64,000 nucleotides of DNA from CAYLZW01 sp964388085 (GCA_964388085.1 CAYLZW010000005.1:5186-69185), one strand, 5' to 3'; positions 48,571 to 58,740 are shown, counted from the stretch's first letter. Numbers and translations: made by a program. Notes: generated by a model not told the origin, from the sequence alone.

Positions 48571-50362
48571 TCTTCCAGAGCTCCGCTGCCTGCTGGTACT
48601 CGGGCAGCCGCGGATCGTTCGTCTCGCTGGCGATGCGCAGCCGAAGTCGGTGCGCCTCCGGCGAGCCGGGATCGATCGCGAGCGCTTGGTTCAGCGCGCG
48701 CGTGACACCGGCTTCGTCTCCGAGGCGATGCGCGAGCAGCGCGGCGAGCACGGCGACGTCGGCGGGCGGGTGCGCGCGCTCTACGTCGAGGAACGTCCGC
48801 GTGTGCTGCACCGCCGTCGCGCACTGCTCCGCGCGGCAGCTCGCCAGCGCGCCTCGTAACAGCCGCGCTTCGATGACGGCCGCGTGGGGATCGCTCGTCA
48901 TGCGGGCGGCGTAGGCTCGTACCCGCTCGACGTCGCGCGGCTCGATCACGTTGCCGAGCGTGAAGGGCTCGAGCGCGGCCGCGCGCCAGTTGCCGATGAC
49001 CGCGCCGCTCGCCGCCACCAGCAAGAGCAGGACGAGCACCAGCGAGGCGAGCGCCGTGCGTCGTCGCGCGGTCGCCGGCAGGGCGCCCTCCGCCAGCACC
49101 GGCCCGTCGCGCTGTGCGTCGACCCACGCGACGCCGAGCAGCACCGCGAACGAGGAGGCGGTGGCGGCGATCTGCAGATCGTAGTCGTAGGCGGCGCGCG
49201 CCAGCAGCGCGAACACCCCCGCGAGCACGACGTCACGCGAGCGATCGGGGCGACCCGAGAGCCGGCTGCGCAGCAGCAGCAGCGCGCCCCCGACGACGAC
49301 CAGCGAGAGCGCCGCGCCGAACAGCACCCCGCCCTCGACCAGCGTCTGCACGACGAAGCTGTGCGCGTAGCGGGTGACGTTGGTGTCCGCCGAGCGCTCG
49401 GCGAGATACGCTGGCGCGAAGCGCCCGAAGCCGACGCCGGTCCAAAGATGGTGCGCGAGCACGTCGAGGCCGACGCGCCAGTTGTCGAGGCGCTCGCCGG
49501 CCGAGCGCAGCAGCTGCGGGACGCCGCGGCCGAGCCCCACGACGAGCAGCACGGGCACCACGAGGGCGCCGAACAGGGCGAGCAAGGCGGCCGGTCCTCG
49601 CAGCCCCCGCACGACGACGACGAAGAAGTACACGGCGAACAGCACGCCCGCCGCGAGGGCGCCGCCGGCAGAGCGGCTGAGCACGAGACCGAGGGCGCAC
49701 ACGAGCGTCGGCGCCAGCGCGCCGGCCTTCCACCACGCGGACCGCGCCGTCGCTCCTCGCGAGGAAGCGAGCGCGAGCCCGGCCACGATGCCCGCCAAGG
49801 CGAGGGCAGCCATGAGGTCGGGCGAGAGCGTGAGGCCGAACGGGCGACCGTCCACGAGCGTGGCCACCTGGCGGGCGCTGAGCCCGAGCTCATCGTGGCG
49901 GGCGATGGCGTCGGGCCAGGTGATGAAGCGCTGTACCGCGGCGGTCAGCGACGACAGCGCGCCACCCGTGAGGACGGCAGCGAGCGCGGCCCTGCGGCCG
50001 CTAGCGCCGAGGGCCGTGACGGCCAGGAAGGCTGCCAGCGCGCAAAACGGCGCGGAGAGCGACAACAGCGAGACCAGCGGATGCCAGGACAGCGCGGCGC
50101 TCGCGAGCAGCGCCAAAGCGATCATCGCCGCCGGGCCGAAGGGCGCCGGCAGCACCAGCGGTCGATCGAGCCGGAGCGCGAGCCCGACGACGACGAGGAA
50201 GCCGAGACCGAACAGCGCGTCCACGGGATCGGGCGCGTGGTCCGAGTGCAAAAGGCGCGCGGACACGAGGCCGAAGAGCGCGAGCGCGAGCAGCCCGAAG
50301 GCGCGCGACGATCGTGTGCTCGCGGCGGCCGCGCTGGTCGTTGTGGCGGAGGGCTCGTGCAC
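48551..50362 (-). CDS. O-antigen ligase/polymerase family membrane protein
   Basis: A 603-residue protein with about ten to twelve membrane helices and the Wzy_C signature region: GRPFGLTLSPDLMAALALAG, the large loop with LTGVGFGRFAPAYLAE-like residues (TGVGFGRF), and HSFVVQTLVEGGVLFG. A C-terminal ~120-residue soluble part (DVERVRAYAARMTSDPHAAV …; DEAGVTRALNQALAIDPGSPEAHRL) is TPR-like. It should join or polymerise surface polysaccharide, but no glycosyltransferases lie nearby. GTG 50360-50362 starts 2 bases after the stop of the secreted-protein gene, in one operon. Confidence 0.82.
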   Translation of the reverse strand: MHEPSATTTSAAAASTRSSRAFGLLALALFGLVSARLLHSDHAPDPVDALFGLGFLVVVGLALRLDRPLVLPAPFGPAAMIALALLASAALSWHPLVSLLSLSAPFCALAAFLAVTALGASGRRAALAAVLTGGALSSLTAAVQRFITWPDAIARHDELGLSARQVATLVDGRPFGLTLSPDLMAALALAGIVAGLALASSRGATARSAWWKAGALAPTLVCALGLVLSRSAGGALAAGVLFAVYFFVVVVRGLRGPAALLALFGALVVPVLLVVGLGRGVPQLLRSAGERLDNWRVGLDVLAHHLWTGVGFGRFAPAYLAERSADTNVTRYAHSFVVQTLVEGGVLFGAALSLVVVGGALLLLRSRLSGRPDRSRDVVLAGVFALLARAAYDYDLQIAATASSFAVLLGVAWVDAQRDGPVLAEGALPATARRRTALASLVLVLLLLVAASGAVIGNWRAAALEPFTLGNVIEPRDVERVRAYAARMTSDPHAAVIEARLLRGALASCRAEQCATAVQHTRTFLDVERAHPPADVAVLAALLAHRLGDEAGVTRALNQALAIDPGSPEAHRLRLRIASETNDPRLPEYQQAAELWKISERER

Positions 50363-50364
50363 GG

Positions 50365-51354
50365 TCAGTTGGTCAGCGCGCCCTCGAGCGGCCCGCACGA
50401 GGTGACCTTGCCCGGGGCGGAGACGCCGACGCGGATGCCGAGGCGCTCGTCGTAGATGGGCAGCAGGACACGCAGCTCGGGGCGGCCCTTCTTCTTCGGG
50501 AACGTCCAGCGCTGCACCTCGCCACACACGCACTTCTCCATGCCGCTCTTGTCGCCGAGGGTGCCGGTCTCGAGGAACTTGTCGCGGCAGCGCGTGAGCC
50601 CGACGTCGCGCGTCTTGGCGTAGGCCACCACCTGCGCCTCGTCGGTGCTCTGCAGCGAGACGGCCTTCGCGCGGCCGGAGAAGCGGGACTCTGGCCCGCC
50701 GCGCTCCGCGCGGATCTTGCTCTCGTCGAGGAAACAGCCGCGCGAGGTGAGGGTCCCTTGCAGGGCGCCGGTCAGCTCGACGCTGGCGCCGGCGGCGGAA
50801 GAGAAGTCGAGCGCCTTCACGGTGCACGCGCACGCCGCCTCCCCGAGGGGCTCGTCGGCGAAGCTCTTGTCCGCGAGCGCGGCGTCGACGGCGGCGCGCA
50901 GCTCGGGCGCGGACGTTTTCGGCACGGCGCGCAACGAGTCCCAGGCGTCGACGAGCGCCTCACACGCCCGGCGGTGCGCCTCGAAGCGCTGCTCGTCGAG
51001 GTGGCGCGGCTTGGTCAGCGGCGTGTAGCTGGCGATGGTGCGCGCGCTCCGGAACGCGTCCTGTGCGGCGGCGACGCGCGCTTTGACGTCGACCGGGCTC
51101 GCCGGTGTCTTGCCCTTCGAGAGGGACAGATGCACCACGAGGCGACACGCGACGCCGTTCAGCTCGTGCGAGCGCAGCACGGCGTCACTGCACTCCTCTT
51201 TCATGCCGGCGTCGGCCAGCGCCTTCTCGACCTGCGCCCGGGGCGTCCTCTTGACCACCTCCCGGACGGCCTTCGGCTCCTCGAGCGCCCGACCGGCGAG
51301 GGCGGGCAGACTGAAGAGCGCGAGCGTGATGAGCATGAACGACGACGTCCTCAT
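50365..51354 (-). CDS. Secreted protein with cysteine motifs, function unknown
   Basis: A 329-residue protein with signal peptide (MRTSSFMLITLALFSLPALA) and a periplasmic body. Cysteines occur in ACACTVK, TRCRDKF, EKCVCGEVQRW and TSCGP, suggesting disulphides rather than haem (no CxxCH). No family recognised. ATG 51352-51354 has GAGGAGG upstream. It is co-transcribed with the O-antigen-ligase-like gene, 2 bases away, so a role in surface polysaccharide or envelope assembly is possible but unproven. Confidence 0.65.
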   Translation of the reverse strand: MRTSSFMLITLALFSLPALAGRALEEPKAVREVVKRTPRAQVEKALADAGMKEECSDAVLRSHELNGVACRLVVHLSLSKGKTPASPVDVKARVAAAQDAFRSARTIASYTPLTKPRHLDEQRFEAHRRACEALVDAWDSLRAVPKTSAPELRAAVDAALADKSFADEPLGEAACACTVKALDFSSAAGASVELTGALQGTLTSRGCFLDESKIRAERGGPESRFSGRAKAVSLQSTDEAQVVAYAKTRDVGLTRCRDKFLETGTLGDKSGMEKCVCGEVQRWTFPKKKGRPELRVLLPIYDERLGIRVGVSAPGKVTSCGPLEGALTN

Positions 51355-51806
51355 GGCGCCTCCTCGTGGCAGCATAGACGAGACGCCGGCCGCGCGGGAC
51401 GTCGACGTAGCGGGTGGCAGGGTCCGGGACACGCACCGCGTATCCGCCCGGTGCTCGTCACCCCCGTGCGCTTCGTCCCCGCTCGCGGCTCGTGCTCCTA
51501 CAGCGTCGTCGGGAGGGGCGCGGCAGCAACACATGTGCCATAGCGGCGTGCGCTTGACCGGCTCGGTAGGCGCTCTTTATCGTCCAAAGTCCTACCCGCC
51601 TCCGACAGCGCGCCAGACCCGAGGGATCTCGCGCTTCTCCGGCGGCGGTGAGGGGTCCGCACCGCAGGTGCGGCGCGCCGTTCAGGTGCGGTTTGGGGTA
51701 GTGTGCCGCGCGGGGCCTTCCGCCCCGCGCCTGGTTGTGGCGACGGCGCTGTCTGCGTCTTCGTTCGCGCTCGGTTGTCGAGCGCGAATCCATGGGAGCC
51801 CGAGCG
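51355..51806. other. 452-bp divergent promoter region
   Basis: No gene. The region separates the secreted-protein gene (minus) from the TPR gene (plus). It contains a sigma-70-like promoter for the TPR gene at 51554-51583. Reading frames through it are Arg/Ser-rich without homology. Confidence 0.5.
51554..51583 (+). promoter_or_regulatory. Possible sigma-70 promoter of the TPR/ExeA operon
   Basis: TTGACC at 51554-51559 (5/6 match to TTGACA), 18-base spacer, TATCGT at 51578-51583 (4/6 match to TATAAT). It lies about 220 bases before the TPR gene and is the best-looking promoter on this strand in the gap. Confidence 0.4.
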
Positions 51807-54800
51807 TTGGCCATCAATCGCGACAAGGTGCTGGCTTCCGCGATCAAGCTCCTCCAGGGCGGGAAGTTCGAGAAGGCGATCGCGGAGTTTCAGAAGCTCG
51901 TCGAGGACGATCCGAAGGACGTGCGCACGATCCTGAAGATCGGTGACACGCACGTGAAGATGGGCCACCGCGAGGAGGCCATCAAGAACTACGAGCGGGT
52001 GGCGACCATCTACTCGGAGCAGGGCTTCTATTTGAAGGCGGTCGCGGTCTTCAAACAGATGCTGCGCGTCGACAGCAACCTCCCCGATGTGCACTTGAAG
52101 CTCGCCGAGATGTACCAGCAGCTCGGCCTCATCTCGGACAGCCTGCAGCACTATCAGCAGGTCGCCGTCTTCTACGAGCAGTCCGGCAAGCAGAAGGACA
52201 CGCTGCAGATCCTGAAGCGCATGGTCGACCTCGACCCGGACAACCTGCCGAGCCGCATCAAGCTCGCCGAGCTGTTCGCGCAACAGGGCCAGCAGGAAGA
52301 CGCCGTCAGCGAGTTCAGGAGCGCCGCCTCGTACCTGAAGGAGCACGAGCGCTTCGACGACTTCATCCGCGTCGCCGAGCGGCTCATCTACTTCGATCCG
52401 AGCGCCATCGACGTCACGCGCGAGCTCTCGCAGCTCTACCTGCAGCGCGGTGAGGCCAAGCTCGCGCTCGGCAAGCTGCAGGTCTGCTTCAAGGCCGACC
52501 CGCGCAACCTCGACACGCTCACGCTCATCGCGCAGGCGTTCCTCGAGATGCAGCAGGTGCCGAAGACCATCTCCGTCTACAAGGAGATGGCGCGCATTCA
52601 CGAGGGCAGCGGCGCGCAGGACGACGCCAAGCACATGTGGAACAAGGTGCTCGAGCTCGACGCCGCCGACGACGAGGCGAAGCAGGCCCTCTCGGGCGCG
52701 TCGCGCGCGCCCGACGCGAGCGTCGCGCAGGCCGCCGTCGCCGTCGCCGATCCGGACGCCGAGCAGATCGGCAGGCTGCTCACCGAGACGGACGTCTACG
52801 TGAAGTACGGCCTCAAAGAGAAGGCCATCGAGCACCTGCACAGGATCTTCGCGCTGCGGCCCGACCACCTCGAGGGCCACGACAAGCTGCGCGCCATCTA
52901 CCAGAGCATGGGCAACCGCGACGCGCTGGCCACCGAGCTGCGCACGCTCGTGCGCCTCGGCGAGGCGGCGCAAGACCCACGCGTGGCCACCTGGCGCAGG
53001 GACCTCGACACGCTGGCGTCGGCGAAGCCCGCGGCGCGTCCGGCGCCGGCCCCCGTCATCGAGGAGGACGAGCTCCTGCTCGTCGAGGACCCAGACGATC
53101 TCATCGTCGATCCGGAGCTCGGCGACGAGCTCGCGCTGCGCGGCGCCGGCGGGCGTGAGCTGCCGCCCGACCTCGATCTCAGCCAGATGGACGAGCTGTC
53201 CATCGACGAGGAGTTCCCGGACGACGCCATCTTGAGCGACGAGGGAGAGGTGCCGGCCGATCTCTCCGCCGAGGAGGACATGATCGTCCCCGCGGGGGAG
53301 CTCGGCGAGGTGTCGGGCTTCGCGGAGGCCTCGCTCGGCTTCGAAGAGTACGACGCGGTGGAGAGCTTCGACGGCGACCTGCACGCGCCCGCGCCTTTCG
53401 ACGCGAGCGCCGAGGGCATCTCGCTCGAGGACGCCGACGCGCTCGTGCAGGAGGCGCTGAAGGGCATGGAGGACCTCTCCGGCGAGGGCCTCGCCTTCCC
53501 CGAGGAGCCGTCCTTCATCCCCATCGGCAGCGACGAGGTGATCGAGGCGTCCGACGCGCTGCCCGACGGCTTCAGCGCCGCTCCCTCACCGCTCGACGAC
53601 GCGGACAACCCGCTCGGCGCCACCGCCGTCATGTCTCTCTCGTCCGACGAGATGGACGAGATCAACCGCTTCATCAGCCAGAGCGACAGCCTGCCGCTCG
53701 CGGACGCGCAGGACTTCGAGTCGTTCGCGTCCGGCGAGTCGGTCACGCAGGGCGTCCCCCCGGGTGGCGTGAGCGGCATCGACTTCGACGAGGCGGCCGC
53801 CGGCTTCGACAGCGGCGATGGCCTCGCGGACGCCACCGTCAACACCGGCGGCATGGCGGCGCAGCGGCGCATCACCGAGGACCGCCCGGCCGACCCCTCG
53901 CCGCTGCTCACCGAGCCCGAGTCGCACATGCTCGGCTCCGACGAGCTCGACCTCGATCAGGTGGCCGCCGCCGCCGCCGCCGGCCTCGAGGGCATGGACG
54001 CGTCCGAGTTCGCCAGCATGGGCTTTGGCGACGGGCTCGCCGGCGGCGCCGCGCAGGCCGCGCTCGAGCAGTCGGCGCTCGACGAGGCCGCCCTCGACGA
54101 GGCGGCCGCCGGGGTGCCCGCGGCGCCGAAAAATCTCGGCGTGTCCGACGCCGCCTACGGCTTCGAGGATGATCCGGCGCTGCAGTTCTTCGCCGAGGAG
54201 ATCGAGGAGGCCGAGTTCTTCATCCGCCAGGAGCTGCTCGACGAGGCACGCGAGATCCTCAGCGAGATCATCGACGACGTGCCCGAGAGCGCGCGCGCAC
54301 AATGGATGCTGGCGCGCATCGACGCCAAGGAGAACGACCAGCCCGAGCCGCCCGCTCCCTGGGCGGAGCGCATCATCGGCGAGGTGGCCGAGGAGATCGG
54401 CGACCTGCTCGCCGAGGAAGCGTTCCCACCGGAGGCGACCGACCAGGTCTCGGCGCTCGAGGTGCTGAGCGCGTTCAAGAAGGGGGTGAAGGAGGTCGTG
54501 CGCGACGACGACGCGGACACGCACTACAACCTCGGCATCGCCTACCGCGAGATGGGCCTGCTCGACGACGCCATCGCGGAGTTCCGCATGTCGGCGGAGT
54601 CCACCGCCATGAAGGCCGACTCGCTGCACCTCATCGGCATCGTGCAGCGCGAGCAGGCGAAGTTCGACGACTCGCTGGCCACCTTCGACGGGGTGCTCGC
54701 GCTCGACGTGGCGACCGAGGCCCAGCGCGCGGTGGCGCACTACGAGCGCGGCGTCAGCCTCGAGGGGCTCGGCCGCCTCGGCGAGGCCCGCGGCGCCTTC

Positions 54801-54959
54801 GAACAAGCGCGCGACCTCGGCGCGCAGATGGGTGACCTCGAAGCCAGACTACAAAAGCTCCAGGGACACGCGGGCAACGGCGCGTCTCACGACGTAGGGT
54901 TCTCTCCAGCGGACGACGACGGCGCCGGCGCGCGTCGCAAGAACATCGATTACGTGTAG
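51807..54959 (+). CDS. Long TPR scaffold protein
   Basis: A 1050-residue cytosolic protein. Residues 1-300 are tandem TPRs (GKFEKAIAEFQKLVEDDPKD; HREEAIKNYERVATIYSEQG; QEDAVSEFRSAASYLKE). Residues ~415-780 are a long acidic Asp/Glu/Ser linker with recurring L-x-x-D-E and SLDE-type motifs. Residues ~885-1015 hold more TPRs (THYNLGIAYREMGLLDDAIAEF). The best start is TTG 51807 (reads MAINRDKVLASAIKLL) with GGGAG 8 bases upstream; ATG 51792 is an alternative. It lies 3 bases before an ExeA-like ATPase gene. Such TPR proteins scaffold pilus or secretion machines in myxobacteria (inference). Confidence 0.82.
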   Translation: MAINRDKVLASAIKLLQGGKFEKAIAEFQKLVEDDPKDVRTILKIGDTHVKMGHREEAIKNYERVATIYSEQGFYLKAVAVFKQMLRVDSNLPDVHLKLAEMYQQLGLISDSLQHYQQVAVFYEQSGKQKDTLQILKRMVDLDPDNLPSRIKLAELFAQQGQQEDAVSEFRSAASYLKEHERFDDFIRVAERLIYFDPSAIDVTRELSQLYLQRGEAKLALGKLQVCFKADPRNLDTLTLIAQAFLEMQQVPKTISVYKEMARIHEGSGAQDDAKHMWNKVLELDAADDEAKQALSGASRAPDASVAQAAVAVADPDAEQIGRLLTETDVYVKYGLKEKAIEHLHRIFALRPDHLEGHDKLRAIYQSMGNRDALATELRTLVRLGEAAQDPRVATWRRDLDTLASAKPAARPAPAPVIEEDELLLVEDPDDLIVDPELGDELALRGAGGRELPPDLDLSQMDELSIDEEFPDDAILSDEGEVPADLSAEEDMIVPAGELGEVSGFAEASLGFEEYDAVESFDGDLHAPAPFDASAEGISLEDADALVQEALKGMEDLSGEGLAFPEEPSFIPIGSDEVIEASDALPDGFSAAPSPLDDADNPLGATAVMSLSSDEMDEINRFISQSDSLPLADAQDFESFASGESVTQGVPPGGVSGIDFDEAAAGFDSGDGLADATVNTGGMAAQRRITEDRPADPSPLLTEPESHMLGSDELDLDQVAAAAAAGLEGMDASEFASMGFGDGLAGGAAQAALEQSALDEAALDEAAAGVPAAPKNLGVSDAAYGFEDDPALQFFAEEIEEAEFFIRQELLDEAREILSEIIDDVPESARAQWMLARIDAKENDQPEPPAPWAERIIGEVAEEIGDLLAEEAFPPEATDQVSALEVLSAFKKGVKEVVRDDDADTHYNLGIAYREMGLLDDAIAEFRMSAESTAMKADSLHLIGIVQREQAKFDDSLATFDGVLALDVATEAQRAVAHYERGVSLEGLGRLGEARGAFEQARDLGAQMGDLEARLQKLQGHAGNGASHDVGFSPADDDGAGARRKNIDYV

Positions 54960-54962
54960 CCG

Positions 54963-55901
54963 ATGAACTTCATCGAATACTTCGAGATGACCCAGGAGCC
55001 GTTCTCGAACGCTCCCGTGAGCCGCTTTTATTACAACAGCGGCCAGCACTCCGAGGCGCTCACGCGGCTCACCTACGCGGCCGACTCCATGAAGGGCCTC
55101 GCCGTGCTCGTCGGGCAGATCGGCGCCGGCAAGACCACGCTCGCGCGCCGCATGCTCGACTCGCTGCCCGAGGACAAATACGAGGCCGCGCTGCTCGTCA
55201 TCATCCACTCGGGCATCACGGCGAGCTGGCTGCTCCGTCGCATCGCCATGCAGCTCGGCGTGCAGAACCCCGCCACCGAGAAGCTCACCTTGCTCGGGCA
55301 GCTGTACCAGCGGCTCGTGCAGATCTACGAGCAGGGCAAGAAGGCCGTCGTCCTCATCGACGAAGCGCAGATGCTCCAGACGCGCGAGCTGATGGAGGAG
55401 TTCCGCGGCCTGCTGAACCTCGAGGTCCCCGAGCGCAAGCTCGTCAGCTTCGTGTTCTTCGGCCTGCCCGAGATCGAGCAGAACCTGATGCTCGACCCGC
55501 CGCTCGCCCAGCGCGTGGCCGTGCGCGTGAAGCTCTCGTCCTTCGATCGCGACGCCACCGAGGCGTACATCAAGCATCGCCTCCGCCTCGCGGGCGCGCA
55601 GCGCATGCTGTTCTCGCCCGAGGCCATCGACGTCATCCACCAGCACTCGCGCGGCATCCCGCGCGTCATCAACACGCTCTGCGACAACGCGCTCTTCGAG
55701 GGCTTCCTCGATCGCCAGCGCGGCGTCGACGCGGAGACCATGAGCAAGATCGTCGAGAACCTCGAGCTGACCATCAACGCGGCCGATCCAGGCAAGGCCG
55801 GCGCGGCGGCGAACGGTGCCGCGGCGGCGGCCCTCCCTCGTCGGAAGAAGATCGACCTGGCGAGCATCGACGCGATGTTGGCCGGGCTGCAGAAGTCCTG
55901 A
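54963..55901 (+). CDS. ExeA/GspA-like AAA ATPase
   Basis: A 312-residue AAA ATPase with the ExeA start (MNFIEYFEMTQEPFSNAP), Walker A GQIGAGKTT at residues 51-59, Walker B VVLIDEAQ at 129-136, and a sensor/Arg-finger region (LDPPLAQRVAVRVKL, HSRGIPRVINTLCDNAL). ExeA helps secretin multimers through peptidoglycan in type II secretion; many relatives have no secretion gene nearby. It lacks the C-terminal peptidoglycan-binding and membrane part of ExeA, ending in an Ala-rich tail. Starts 3 bases after the TPR gene, so operonic. Convergent with the M16 peptidase gene (9-base gap). Confidence 0.88.
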   Translation: MNFIEYFEMTQEPFSNAPVSRFYYNSGQHSEALTRLTYAADSMKGLAVLVGQIGAGKTTLARRMLDSLPEDKYEAALLVIIHSGITASWLLRRIAMQLGVQNPATEKLTLLGQLYQRLVQIYEQGKKAVVLIDEAQMLQTRELMEEFRGLLNLEVPERKLVSFVFFGLPEIEQNLMLDPPLAQRVAVRVKLSSFDRDATEAYIKHRLRLAGAQRMLFSPEAIDVIHQHSRGIPRVINTLCDNALFEGFLDRQRGVDAETMSKIVENLELTINAADPGKAGAAANGAAAAALPRRKKIDLASIDAMLAGLQKS

Positions 55902-55910
55902 GACGAGGGA

Positions 55911-58628
55911 TCAGAGCTCCCGCGCCCCGAGGGGCTTGAAGCTCGCCTCCGGCCCGGTGGTGCCCTCGGGACCGACGATGGCGAGCACCTGCCCCTGCGG
56001 CTTGATGATGCGCTGCGCGACCGCGATGACGTCCGCTTGCGTCACGCCCTCGATGCCCTCGCTGTAGCGGCGGTGCACGTCCCAGCCGAGGCCATACAGC
56101 TCGTTCAGCGCCATGGTGGCCGCGCGCGCGCCGAGGCGCTGGAGGCCGATGTCGTGCGTGCCGACGAGGTAGCGCTGCGAGCGCGACAGCTCCTCGGCCG
56201 TGATGCCCTCCTGGCAGACGCCGTCGAGGAGCGCTTCGATGCCGGCGAGCGCGCGCTCGACCTTGTCGGGGCTCGTGCCCATGTAGACGGTGAAGCTGCC
56301 CGGCTCGAGGCCCTCGATGGAGAAGGCGTTGACCGTGTAGCAGAGCGACTGTTTGTCGCGCAGCTCGAGGAACAGGCGGCCGCCCTGGCCCGACAGCACC
56401 GAGCACAAGACCTCGAGGGCGTAGCGGTCTTTGTCGTCGAGAGTGAGGCCGCGGTAGCCGAGCACGAGGTGGGCCTGCGCGCGGTCACGCACGAGGCGCG
56501 CCACGCGCGGGGAGGTGAGCTCCGGGTCGGGCTTCGGCGGGGGGCGCGGCGCGGCGCCGTTCTTCGGCAGCCGCTCGAGGGTCTCGTCGAGCAGCTCGAG
56601 CGTCCAGGCCGCGTCCATGTCACCCACGACGCTGATGACCGCCTGTTGCCGGGTCACGAGGCTCTCGTAGAAGCCGCGCAGCGCGGGCGGCGTCACCGCG
56701 CGCACGACGTCGGGCGAGCCGAGGACGTCCTGCCGATAGGCGTGGTGGTCCCAGAGGCTCTTGTTGAACAGATCGAAGGCGAGCCCGGCCGGGTTGTCGG
56801 CGCGCGCGCGTAGATCCTCGAGCACCAGCGTCTTGCTGCGGTCGAGCTCGTCCGCGGCGAACGCGGGCATGGTGAGGCACTGGCCGAGCAGGCTGACGCC
56901 TTCGTCGAAGCGCGAGGTCAAGAACGTGGCGCGCACGCCGATGCTGTTGCGTCCGCCGAAGCCCTCGATGTGGCCGGCCATGGTGTCGACGTTGCGCGCG
57001 AGCTCCGACGCGCTCATGCGCGCGGTGCCCCGAACGAGCATCTCGGCGGTGAGGTTCGAGTAGCCGGCGGTCGCCTCGTCCTCGACGCGCAGGCCGCCGA
57101 GCCAGGTGCAGCGCACGGCGACGATGGGGTTCGTGCGATCGGGGACCAGGATGACGCGTCCACCGCCGCTCAGCTCGACGAGGCCGACCTCGTCCGGCTT
57201 GCGCGTGCGCTTCGCGGGCGCCTTCGGCGCGAGCCCGGCCGAGAGGTGCTGCACCAGCGCGGCCGGCTCGACGAGCGCCTCTTGACCCTTCGGCGCCAGC
57301 GCGACCACGGTGGCGGCCTCGGGCACGAGGTATCGGCGCGCCACGCGCTGGACGTCGTCGGCGCTGACCCTTTGCACCCGCCGCTGATACTCGTCCTCGA
57401 AGTCGGCGTCGCCGATCATGGTGGACCAGTAGCCGAGGCGGCGGGCGAGGCCTTCCACGGTCTCGCGCTGGTAGATGCCGTCGGCAGCGAGGATCGCCTT
57501 GGCCTTCGAGAGCTCCTCCGCCGAGATGGGGCGCTCCTTCAGGCGGTGGATCTCGTCGCCGATGGCGTGCAGCGTCTCGTGCAGCTTGTCGTGGTGCAGC
57601 GAGGCGCCGACCACGACGAGGCCGGCGTCCCGCGGCGTGTAGGCGTACGCGTAGATCTCGTTGACGAGGCGCTGCTCGTGACGGATGCGGTGCAACAGGC
57701 GCGAGGACTCGCCCGAGCCGAGGATGATGCTCATGACGTCGACGGCGAAGAGATCGTCGTCGCTGATGCCCGGCCCGTGAAAGCCCACGGCGAGCTGGGT
57801 CTCCTCCACGTCGTCGACGAGGCCGGCGGCGCGCGCCTCCTTCTGGGCAGGCTCCTTGGCGCGCGGCGGCAGCTCTCCGGCGACGCCCTTCGCCTTCGAG
57901 AAGGCCTTCGAGATGGCGCTGAGCGCGCGCGCAGGGTCGAAGTCACCGACGGCCACGACGGTGAGGCGATCGGGCCGGTAGTGCGCCTTGTAAAAGCGCA
58001 AGATCTGGTCGCGCGTGAAGGCGCGCACGACCTGCGAGTGCCCGATGACCGGGCGGCGGTAGGGATGCTCCGTATAGGCCGCCCCGAACAGCGCGCGGCT
58101 GACGCGGCTCTGCGGGCTGTCCTCGGCGCGCTTGATCTCCTCGAGGATGACGTCGAGCTCGCGCGCGAGCTCCTCGGGGTCGAAGGACGAGCGCAGGATG
58201 GCGTCGGACAAAATGTCGACGCCGGTCTCGAGGTGCCGACTCGCCATGACGACGTGGTAGACGGTGGCGTCGAGGCTGGTCCAGGCGTTGATGTCGCCGC
58301 CCGCCGCCTCCACCTCGGCGGCGATCTGACCGACGCCGCGGCGCTCGGTGCCCTTGAAGAGCATGTGCTCGTGTACGTGCGCGATGCCGCCCTCGGCGTC
58401 GCTCTCGTCGGCGGCGCCGACGTCCACCCAGACCTGCACCGCGACGACGGGCGCCGCGCGACTCTCGAGCAACACGACCGACACGCCGTTGTCGAGGGTG
58501 TGCCGCCGGATGGCGGGCGAGCTCCTACGCGTGGGCAAAGACTCCTCCAAGGGCAAACTCTCGCTGGCCGCTCGCGCAAGCGCTACGCGAAGGGCGCCGG
58601 ACGAGGGACCGTAACGGGGGCCGGGCAT
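55911..58628 (-). CDS. M16-family zinc metallopeptidase, full-length double-domain form
   Basis: A ~905-residue protein made of two M16 halves, like pitrilysin/PqqL or a fused pair of the short bacterial forms. The inverted zinc motif HxxEH is HVHEH (residues 84-88) in GGIAHVHEHMLFKGTERRG, with the distal Glu164 in VILEEIKR. The second half (from ~residue 460, VGLVELSGGGRVILV) lacks the zinc motif, as expected of the regulatory half. No signal peptide is evident. The start is ATG 58626-58628 without a clear ribosome-binding site and may lie downstream. Divergent from the Cys-rich lipoprotein gene. Confidence 0.85.
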   Translation of the reverse strand: MPGPRYGPSSGALRVALARAASESLPLEESLPTRRSSPAIRRHTLDNGVSVVLLESRAAPVVAVQVWVDVGAADESDAEGGIAHVHEHMLFKGTERRGVGQIAAEVEAAGGDINAWTSLDATVYHVVMASRHLETGVDILSDAILRSSFDPEELARELDVILEEIKRAEDSPQSRVSRALFGAAYTEHPYRRPVIGHSQVVRAFTRDQILRFYKAHYRPDRLTVVAVGDFDPARALSAISKAFSKAKGVAGELPPRAKEPAQKEARAAGLVDDVEETQLAVGFHGPGISDDDLFAVDVMSIILGSGESSRLLHRIRHEQRLVNEIYAYAYTPRDAGLVVVGASLHHDKLHETLHAIGDEIHRLKERPISAEELSKAKAILAADGIYQRETVEGLARRLGYWSTMIGDADFEDEYQRRVQRVSADDVQRVARRYLVPEAATVVALAPKGQEALVEPAALVQHLSAGLAPKAPAKRTRKPDEVGLVELSGGGRVILVPDRTNPIVAVRCTWLGGLRVEDEATAGYSNLTAEMLVRGTARMSASELARNVDTMAGHIEGFGGRNSIGVRATFLTSRFDEGVSLLGQCLTMPAFAADELDRSKTLVLEDLRARADNPAGLAFDLFNKSLWDHHAYRQDVLGSPDVVRAVTPPALRGFYESLVTRQQAVISVVGDMDAAWTLELLDETLERLPKNGAAPRPPPKPDPELTSPRVARLVRDRAQAHLVLGYRGLTLDDKDRYALEVLCSVLSGQGGRLFLELRDKQSLCYTVNAFSIEGLEPGSFTVYMGTSPDKVERALAGIEALLDGVCQEGITAEELSRSQRYLVGTHDIGLQRLGARAATMALNELYGLGWDVHRRYSEGIEGVTQADVIAVAQRIIKPQGQVLAIVGPEGTTGPEASFKPLGAREL

Positions 58629-58740
58629 GGCAGCAATTGAAGAGGCGCTCGGCGCGGTCGCCGACGTGGCGCCCGACGTTGCGAGGGCTGTCCTGCCGTG
58701 CAAACTGGAGGGGCCCTCGCCTGGCGAGCTCGAGGTCCCC

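Noticed and set aside
58627..58740. 38-residue N-terminal extension of the Cys-rich lipoprotein
   Set aside because: It would place ~70 residues before the lipobox, too long for a signal peptide. ATG 58741 with GAGG gives a normal one.
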